A stretch of DNA of 64,000 nt from Pseudoalteromonas rhizosphaerae (lineage in GTDB: Bacteria > Pseudomonadota > Gammaproteobacteria > Enterobacterales > Alteromonadaceae), in NCBI RefSeq assembly GCF_902498845.1, contig NZ_CABVLM010000002.1:62001-126000 (forward strand), given 5' to 3'. The stretch's first letter is position 1. Each line of letters starts with the position of its first letter. This document shows positions 58,212 to 64,000 of the stretch, one piece after another. A program made the translations under genes and the position numbers. Below the pieces are notes generated by a model. That model was not told the origin of the DNA and searched no databases. It saw nothing but the letters and a program-made list of their open reading frames with translations.

Positions 58212-59627
58212 ATGAAATTAGTTGCTCGTTACACCCAGATTGCTGATGATTTTGCTGTGGCTGATCAGCCAAGTGCTGTTATTGCTCCAAACTTACTGCT
58301 GTGGAACGATACGTTAGCTAGGCAGCTTAATATTGAGGTTGTCACATCAGAACGTGCGGTAATTTTTTCTGGTAATCTTAATAACAGCGATGTTGCTGCT
58401 GTGGCATTAGGTTACTCAGGGCATCAATTTGGACATTTTTCACCGCGTTTAGGTGATGGGCGAGCACATTTATTAGGGGCTGTCACTGATCAGCAGCAAC
58501 AGCTTTGGGACATTCAACTCAAAGGTTCTGGTGCTACGCCATTTTCACGTGGAGGTGATGGCCGTTGTGCAATCGGTCCTGCGGTACGTGAATATATAAT
58601 GAGTGAGGCAATGCACGGGCTTGGCATAGCGACGACACGTTGTTTGGCAGTTGTTGCCAGTGGTGAAACAGTTTACCGTCAACCACCACAACAAGGAGCC
58701 ATTGTTACCCGCGTTGCTAGTAGTCATATACGTGTCGGTTCGTTTCAGTATTTAGCTGCGCAAGGTGACGAGACTGGTTTAAAAGCCTTAGCTGATTTAG
58801 CTATTGAGCGTCATTATCCTGAGATAAAGTCTACGGGCTCTGCGCGTTATTTGGCATTTTTAAGTGCGGTAATTGAAAAGCAAGTTAGCCTGATTGTTAG
58901 CTGGATGCGGGTTGGTTTTATTCATGGAGTAATGAATACTGATAATACGCTCGTCAGTGGTGAGACCATCGATTATGGCCCTTGTGCAATGATGAATCAG
59001 TTTGATTTTGATACTGTATTTAGTTCTATTGATCGCCAAGGTCGCTATGCTTTTGGCAATCAACCTAATATTGCTAATTGGAATTGTGCACGTTTAGCTG
59101 AAAGTTTAATTCCTTTAATTAGCGATGACGAAGAGCAGGCTGTTGAGCTATTAAGCCCATTAATAAATGGTTTTGCTGAGCAGTTTCATCAAGCCTTTAC
59201 ACAGATGTGGGCGAAAAAACTGGGCTTTGATGGTCATCAAGATGGCGATGCTGAATTAGTATCCGAGTTATTAACTTTACTGAAAACCCATCAGCTTGAT
59301 TACACCAATACTTTTGACTCCTTAACAGAATCATTGCAAGGTCAGACTGCCATTCCGAGTGACTTGGCTGGTTGGTCTATTAAGTGGTTAGCCAGAACAA
59401 ATACGCAAAGCTATCAGCTGATGCGCCAAGCCAACCCACGCTTGATCCCGCGTAATCATATTGTTGAAAGCATAATACAGCAGTATGAAAGTACTGGTGA
59501 AAGCAGCATGTTAGATGAATATTTAACGGCCTTGAGGTCGCCTTACCAATTGTTGGCAAGCCCTGCATTTTGGTACTCCCCGCCTGTTGATGGGGATACT
59601 AATTACCAAACATTCTGCGGAACATAA
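58212..59627 (+). CDS. selO: Protein adenylyltransferase SelO (YdiU)
   Basis: 471 residues, matching E. coli SelO (478). Pseudokinase-fold signatures are ALGYSGHQFGHFSPRLGDGRAHLLG, LKGSGATPFSRGGDGRC, GPAVREYIMSEAMHGLGI and FIHGVMNTDNTLVSG (with the metal-binding N-D). SelO transfers AMP to Ser, Thr or Tyr of target proteins and is linked to redox stress. The third residue from the end is Cys (FCGT), corresponding to the Sec/Cys position in other SelO proteins. Confidence 0.95.
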   Translation: MKLVARYTQIADDFAVADQPSAVIAPNLLLWNDTLARQLNIEVVTSERAVIFSGNLNNSDVAAVALGYSGHQFGHFSPRLGDGRAHLLGAVTDQQQQLWDIQLKGSGATPFSRGGDGRCAIGPAVREYIMSEAMHGLGIATTRCLAVVASGETVYRQPPQQGAIVTRVASSHIRVGSFQYLAAQGDETGLKALADLAIERHYPEIKSTGSARYLAFLSAVIEKQVSLIVSWMRVGFIHGVMNTDNTLVSGETIDYGPCAMMNQFDFDTVFSSIDRQGRYAFGNQPNIANWNCARLAESLIPLISDDEEQAVELLSPLINGFAEQFHQAFTQMWAKKLGFDGHQDGDAELVSELLTLLKTHQLDYTNTFDSLTESLQGQTAIPSDLAGWSIKWLARTNTQSYQLMRQANPRLIPRNHIVESIIQQYESTGESSMLDEYLTALRSPYQLLASPAFWYSPPVDGDTNYQTFCGT

Positions 59628-59926
59628 TAACGCAGTGCTGATTGTTAGGCGTATTGTTCGTAAATTGAGCGATGACTAATGAATTGATGTGACTTATACA
59701 TCCAGATCTTTAGTTAAAAGCTGTTATTTATTAATAATTATAAGAAATAAATATGCTTAACTACTTGTTGATTTAAAATTAACCAATATAATGCACTCAT
59801 TAGCTTAAGCATTTAAATTATTAAAGCCAAAGATATTAGAAACGTTGTGGCTGAAATTGCAGTGATAGCAATTACAATGCTGACAATCGATAGATGTGCA
59901 AGTTAGGTAAAGTTTTTTATCTGAAC

Positions 59927-59932
59927 TATAAT
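59927..59932 (+). promoter_or_regulatory. Candidate -10 element of the ompA-like gene
   Basis: A perfect TATAAT with a weak -35 (TTAGGT, 59903-59908). A start at about 59940 gives a leader of about 150 nt. The surrounding gap 59628-60090 is AT-rich and shows no other feature. Confidence 0.4.
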
Positions 59933-60090
59933 GTAGGGCGCTTTATTTTAATAAATAGTTAAATTGCAAAATATGCATTTAAATATTTTCGTTAAGTAAT
60001 GATTAACTAAAGATACGGTACTCTATGGTTAAACTTATTGAGCTAGGGTCTCTTAGCTACAATTTTAATTGTGAAAATGGGAAGGAAACA

Positions 60091-61155
60091 ATGAAATTAA
60101 AATCACTTACTATTGCTTTAGCACTAGCTGCAACTAGCGCTTCAAGTTTCGCTGCTGAAAAAGAAGGTTTCTTTATCGGTGCTTTTGGCGATTATTACGA
60201 TGCTTCATGGGAAAATGTCCGTGGAAGCGCAGGTACTAACGTTGATGATTCAACTGGTTGGGGTGCAGAAATTGGTTATCGTTTTAACGATTACTGGAGT
60301 GCACGTCTAGAATATGCTGATATGGATTTTGACATTTCAAATGCAAATCCTGCCATGAACGCAACAAGCATGGACGGCGACCGTTTAGGTATTGATGGTC
60401 TTTATCACATCAACGGCGGCCCTTTCTATGGTATTTTCGGTCTTAAAAAAATCGATATTACAGAAAACCTAACTTTTGCTAATCTAGGTGCTGGTTACCA
60501 ACATTATTTCACTGATAATTTCGCATTTAATGCTGAAACATCTATTTATCAAGGTCTTGACCGTGGTTACACAGATGTAGGTGCTAAACTTGGTCTTAGC
60601 TACTTATTTGGCAAGCAAAGTTCAGCTGCTGAGCCAGTTAAAGCTGCTCCAGCTCCAGCTACAGTAGTACCTGTAGCAGTTGCCCCGGTAGATAGCGATG
60701 GTGATAACATCCCTGATGCAGATGACCAATGTGCAAACACACCAATGACAGATGCTGTTGATGGTACAGGTTGTACTTTATATGAAGACCGTGAAGTAAC
60801 TAAAAGCTTGTTAGTAACATTCCCTAACAACGCCTCAAAAGTTGCTGGTAAATATGACAGCGGTATTGACCAAGTTGCTAGCTTCTTAAAAGAGCACACA
60901 GACACAACAGTATTACTTGAAGGTCATTCTTCAGCTGTTGGTAAAGCTGAGTATAACAAGTGGTTATCGAAAAAGCGTGCTGATGCAGTTGCTGCTAAGC
61001 TAATTGCTGATGGCATTGCTGAAGATCGTATTACTACTGTTGGTCTAGGCGAAGAGCGTCTTAAAAATACAGACAACACACCTGCTGCACACGCGGAAAA
61101 CCGTCGTGTAGAAGCACACCTTAAGTCAATTGAGCGCGTGAAAGTTAAGCGTTAA
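60091..61155 (+). CDS. ompA: OmpA-family outer-membrane protein
   Basis: 354 residues from the ATG at 60091 (GGAAGGAAACA ribosome-binding site); the frame extends 22 codons upstream, without a signal peptide. Signal peptide about 1-23; beta-barrel (about 24-185); proline/alanine linker; thrombospondin-type-3 calcium-binding motif DSDGDNIPDADDQCANTP; and a C-terminal OmpA peptidoglycan-binding domain (about 245-354, LLEGHSSAVGKAEYNKWLSKKRADAV). It links the outer membrane to the cell wall. Confidence 0.93.
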   Translation: MKLKSLTIALALAATSASSFAAEKEGFFIGAFGDYYDASWENVRGSAGTNVDDSTGWGAEIGYRFNDYWSARLEYADMDFDISNANPAMNATSMDGDRLGIDGLYHINGGPFYGIFGLKKIDITENLTFANLGAGYQHYFTDNFAFNAETSIYQGLDRGYTDVGAKLGLSYLFGKQSSAAEPVKAAPAPATVVPVAVAPVDSDGDNIPDADDQCANTPMTDAVDGTGCTLYEDREVTKSLLVTFPNNASKVAGKYDSGIDQVASFLKEHTDTTVLLEGHSSAVGKAEYNKWLSKKRADAVAAKLIADGIAEDRITTVGLGEERLKNTDNTPAAHAENRRVEAHLKSIERVKVKR

Positions 61156-61171
61156 TAGCATTTGATTTATT

Positions 61172-61200
61172 AAAAACCCAGCAAGATGCTGGGTTTTTTT
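61172..61200 (+). terminator. Terminator of the ompA-like gene
   Basis: A 12-bp perfect stem (AAAAACCCAGCA / TGCTGGGTTTTT) with a 3-base loop, followed by more T. It starts 17 bp after the stop. Confidence 0.95.
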
Positions 61201-61431
61201 ATGCCTAAAAAATAGCAATGATTCGCAGTTAATTAACATTCATGTGAATGGTTTTTTCCTAATTGGTTATTCACAGTATTTATAATGAGTATAGAATTTT
61301 GCTTGATTGCACGGATTTTCATCTATATTTAAAAGCTTTATAATTAATCGTCAGAATACTATAAGTATTGAGTAATTTTTCGCGAGAATGTGTATTACTG
61401 AATACTTTCACGTCACCAAGAGGGCAATATT

Positions 61432-64000
61432 GTGCTAGAAGATTATCGTAAACACGTAGAAGAACGTGCCGCGTTAGGTATCGTACCAGCGCCATTGGAT
61501 GCTCAGCAAACGGCTGATCTTATCGAGCTAGTTAAAACACCACCTGCAGGTGAAGAAGAGTTTATTTTAGACTTATTAGTAAATCGCGTGCCGCCAGGTG
61601 TGGATGACGCAGCTTACATCAAAGCTGGCTTTTTAGCCGCAGTTGCTAAAGGTGAGGCAACTTCACCACTAATTTCAAAAGAAAAAGCAGCTGAACTATT
61701 AGGCACAATGCTTGGCGGTTACAACATCGCCCCCATGATTGAGCTACTTGACGAAGAAGCGCTTGCGCCAATCGTTGTTAAAGGTCTTGCAAATACGTTA
61801 TTAATGTTTGATGCATTTTATGACGTTGAAGAAAAAGCAAAAGCGGGTAATGAATACGCTAAGCAAATTATTGAATCTTGGGCTGCTGCAGAATGGTTTA
61901 CCAATAAACCTGCGGTTGCTGAAAAAATCTCAGTTACGGTATTCAAAGTAACAGGCGAAACAAATACTGATGATTTATCACCAGCGCCAGACGCCTGGTC
62001 ACGTCCTGATATTCCATTGCATGCTTTAGCAATGCTAAAAATTGAACGTGACGGTATTACACCTGATAAAGCTGGTGAAGTTGGTCCAATTACACAACTT
62101 GAAGAACTAAAAACGAAAGGCTTACCACTTGCCTACGTAGGTGATGTTGTTGGTACTGGCTCTTCTCGTAAGTCAGCAACTAACTCTGTACTTTGGTTTA
62201 TGGGCGATGATATCCCGTTTGTACCAAACAAGCGTGTTGGCGGTGTATGTTTAGGTAATAAAATTGCGCCAATCTTCTTCAACACAATGGAAGATTCAGG
62301 CGCATTACCAATCGAATTAAATGTTGATGAACTTAACATGGGTGAGCAAATCGATATCTTCCCTTACGAAGGTGTTGTTAAGCGTCACGGTACTGATGAA
62401 ATTATTTCTACTTTTGAACTTAAATCTGAGGTAATTTTAGATGAAGTTCGTGCTGGTGGTCGTATCCCACTAATCATTGGTCGTGGTTTAACTGACAAAG
62501 CGCGTACATCTCTTGGCTTGGGTGCAACAGATGTATTTAAAGTACCAACAGCAACAGAAGTTTCTGATAAAGGCTTCACACTAGCGCAAAAAATGGTTGG
62601 TAAAGCATGTAACGTTGCTGGTATTCGCCCAGGTCAATACTGTGAGCCTAAAATGACCACTGTTGGTTCGCAAGATACAACCGGTCCTATGACGCGTGAT
62701 GAACTTAAAGATTTAGCCTGTTTAGGTTTCTCTGCAGATTTAACAATGCAGTCTTTCTGTCATACATCAGCTTACCCTAAACCTATTGATGTAAATACTC
62801 ACCATACGCTTCCTGATTTCATCATGAACCGTGGCGGTGTTTCACTTCGCCCAGGTGACGGTATTATCCACTCATGGTTAAACCGCATGTTATTACCAGA
62901 TACCGTCGGTACTGGTGGTGATTCACATACACGTTTCCCATTAGGTATTTCATTCCCAGCTGGGTCGGGTGCAGTAGCATTCGCAGCAGCAACTGGTGTA
63001 ATGCCACTTGATATGCCTGAATCAATTTTAGTCCGTTTTAAAGGCGAAATGCAGCCTGGTATCACATTACGTGACCTAGTACATGCAATCCCTTACTACG
63101 GTATTAAGCAAGGCTTATTAACCGTTGAGAAAAAAGGAAAAATTAACGAATTCTCTGGTCGTGTACTAGAAATTGAAGGCGTTGAGCACCTAACTGTTGA
63201 GCAAGCATTTGAATTATCTGATGCATCTGCAGAGCGTTCGGCGGCAGGTTGTACTGTTAAGTTATCTAAAGAATCTATTTCTGAATACCTAGAATCAAAC
63301 ATTGTTATGCTGAAGTGGATGATCTCTGAAGGTTACGGCGATGTACGTACGATTGAACGTCGTGTTACAGCAATGCAAGAGTGGTTAGCTAACCCAGAAC
63401 TTATGGAAGCTGATAAAGACGCTGAGTACGCTCATATAGTTGATATCGATTTAGCCGAAATTAAAGAGCCAGTTCTTTGTGCACCAAATGATCCAGATGA
63501 TGCGCGTCTTCTTTCTGATGTTGCAGGCGAGAAAATTGATGAAGTATTCATCGGCTCTTGTATGACTAACATTGGTCACTTCCGTGCTGCTGGTAAGTTG
63601 CTTGATGGCTTTAAAGGTCAATTACCGACTCAGCTTTGGGTTGCTCCACCAACTAAGATGGATAAAGACCAACTTACAGAAGAAGGTTATTACGGTATTT
63701 TTGGTCGTGTTGGCGCACGTATCGAAACTCCAGGTTGTTCACTATGTATGGGTAACCAAGCACGTGTTGCAGATCAAGCAACAGTTGTGTCTACCTCTAC
63801 ACGTAATTTCCCGAACCGTTTAGGTAATGGCGCAAACGTATTTTTAGCTTCATCTGAACTTGCTGCAATCGCTGCAATTTTAGGTAGGTTACCAACATCT
63901 GCTGAGTATCAAGAATATGCTGCGAAGATCAATGCAACAGCATCAGATACATACCGTTACTTGAACTTCCATCGCATGCCTGCTTACACTAAAAAAGCAG
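61432..64000 (+). CDS. acnB: Aconitate hydratase B (C-terminus cut by window edge)
   Basis: 856 codons present from a GTG at 61432 (CAAGAGGGCAATATT upstream); E. coli AcnB has 865 residues, so only about ten are missing. N-terminal [16 protein letters not shown] and [49 protein letters not shown] and [12 protein letters not shown] (the [4Fe-4S] cysteines) are typical. AcnB is the main TCA-cycle aconitase during growth; AcnA is at 31249. The frame stays open to the last base. Confidence 0.97.
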   Translation, partial: MLEDYRKHVEERAALGIVPAPLDAQQTADLIELVKTPPAGEEEFILDLLVNRVPPGVDDAAYIKAGFLAAVAKGEATSPLISKEKAAELLGTMLGGYNIAPMIELLDEEALAPIVVKGLANTLLMFDAFYDVEEKAKAGNEYAKQIIESWAAAEWFTNKPAVAEKISVTVFKVTGETNTDDLSPAPDAWSRPDIPLHALAMLKIERDGITPDKAGEVGPITQLEELKTKGLPLAYVGDVVGTGSSRKSATNSVLWFMGDDIPFVPNKRVGGVCLGNKIAPIFFNTMEDSGALPIELNVDELNMGEQIDIFPYEGVVKRHGTDEIISTFELKSEVILDEVRAGGRIPLIIGRGLTDKARTSLGLGATDVFKVPTATEVSDKGFTLAQKMVGKACNVAGIRPGQYCEPKMTTVGSQDTTGPMTRDELKDLACLGFSADLTMQSFCHTSAYPKPIDVNTHHTLPDFIMNRGGVSLRPGDGIIHSWLNRMLLPDTVGTGGDSHTRFPLGISFPAGSGAVAFAAATGVMPLDMPESILVRFKGEMQPGITLRDLVHAIPYYGIKQGLLTVEKKGKINEFSGRVLEIEGVEHLTVEQAFELSDASAERSAAGCTVKLSKESISEYLESNIVMLKWMISEGYGDVRTIERRVTAMQEWLANPELMEADKDAEYAHIVDIDLAEIKEPVLCAPNDPDDARLLSDVAGEKIDEVFIGSCMTNIGHFRAAGKLLDGFKGQLPTQLWVAPPTKMDKDQLTEEGYYGIFGRVGARIETPGCSLCMGNQARVADQATVVSTSTRNFPNRLGNGANVFLASSELAAIAAILGRLPTSAEYQEYAAKINATASDTYRYLNFHRMPAYTKKA

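Noticed and set aside
60025..60090. 22-residue upstream extension of the OmpA-like protein
   Set aside because: The later ATG at 60091 has GGAAGGAAACA before it and starts a proper signal peptide.

Overview
The window is a bacterial chromosome segment of moderate-to-low GC. Its gene content fits a marine gammaproteobacterium of the Alteromonadales, most likely Pseudoalteromonas or a close relative. Reasons are the E. coli-like S10 ribosomal operon with a leader, AcnA plus AcnB, NtrB/NtrC/GlnA, cysJIH, BipA, PldA, CheV, an S9 dipeptidyl-peptidase-like exoenzyme, a secreted endonuclease I, an OmpA with a calcium-binding linker, and short intergenic repeats of a kind I associate with that group. 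The genus call is inference from gene content, not from a search. I saw no prophage, insertion sequence, CRISPR array, tRNA or rRNA.

Layout. 1-16055: the end of comM, an orphan OmpR-type regulator, an S9 peptidase, a CNNM/CBS membrane protein, a REC-EAL phosphodiesterase, an M50 protease, an AtoE-type carrier, cheV, a K+ channel coupled to a tiny membrane protein, an alpha/beta hydrolase, an EVE protein, tesB and plsB. 16258-21493: promoter, attenuator-like leader and the complete S10 operon (rpsJ to rpsQ), ending in a strong terminator. The spc operon does not follow. 21494-22227: a repeat-rich gap with AGC-heptamer repeats, a 162-bp element with terminal inverted repeats, one doubtful small ORF and a perfect 9-copy heptamer array abutting a secreted nuclease gene. 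24267-28619: cysJIH. 28721-31123: two stand-alone periplasmic binding proteins and small proteins. 31249-36799: acnA and small genes, including a lipoprotein whose start lies inside an 18-bp-arm palindrome. 36828-41618: ntrC, ntrB, a DUF4124 protein and glnA, with a sigma-54 promoter and two NtrC-like sites upstream of glnA. 41964-44309: typA/bipA, then a second repeat-rich gap. 44310-52727: envelope, lipid and housekeeping genes. 52917-57395: a lysine-riboswitch operon. 57502-64000: a HhH DNA glycosylase homologue, selO, ompA and an almost complete acnB.

The genes form several functional units. NtrB/NtrC probably drive glnA through the sites visible at 41502-41618. The cysJIH genes give sulfate-to-sulfide reduction from PAPS onwards. 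The lysine riboswitch at 57122-57307 should control dapA, dapD, a LysA-like decarboxylase and an AstE/aspartoacylase-family deacylase. That last operon is the most interesting system here. It lacks dapB, dapE and dapF; its decarboxylase has lost the diagnostic DAP-specificity motif; and it ends with an N-acyl hydrolase. It may therefore encode a variant acyl-blocked lysine route, or a related product made under lysine control.

The other notable signals are the repeated AGC-heptamer elements in three to four separate gaps, the TIR-bounded element beside the truncated ribosomal cluster, and the palindrome covering the lipoprotein start codon. All functional statements rest on motif recognition by eye; no database search was run.
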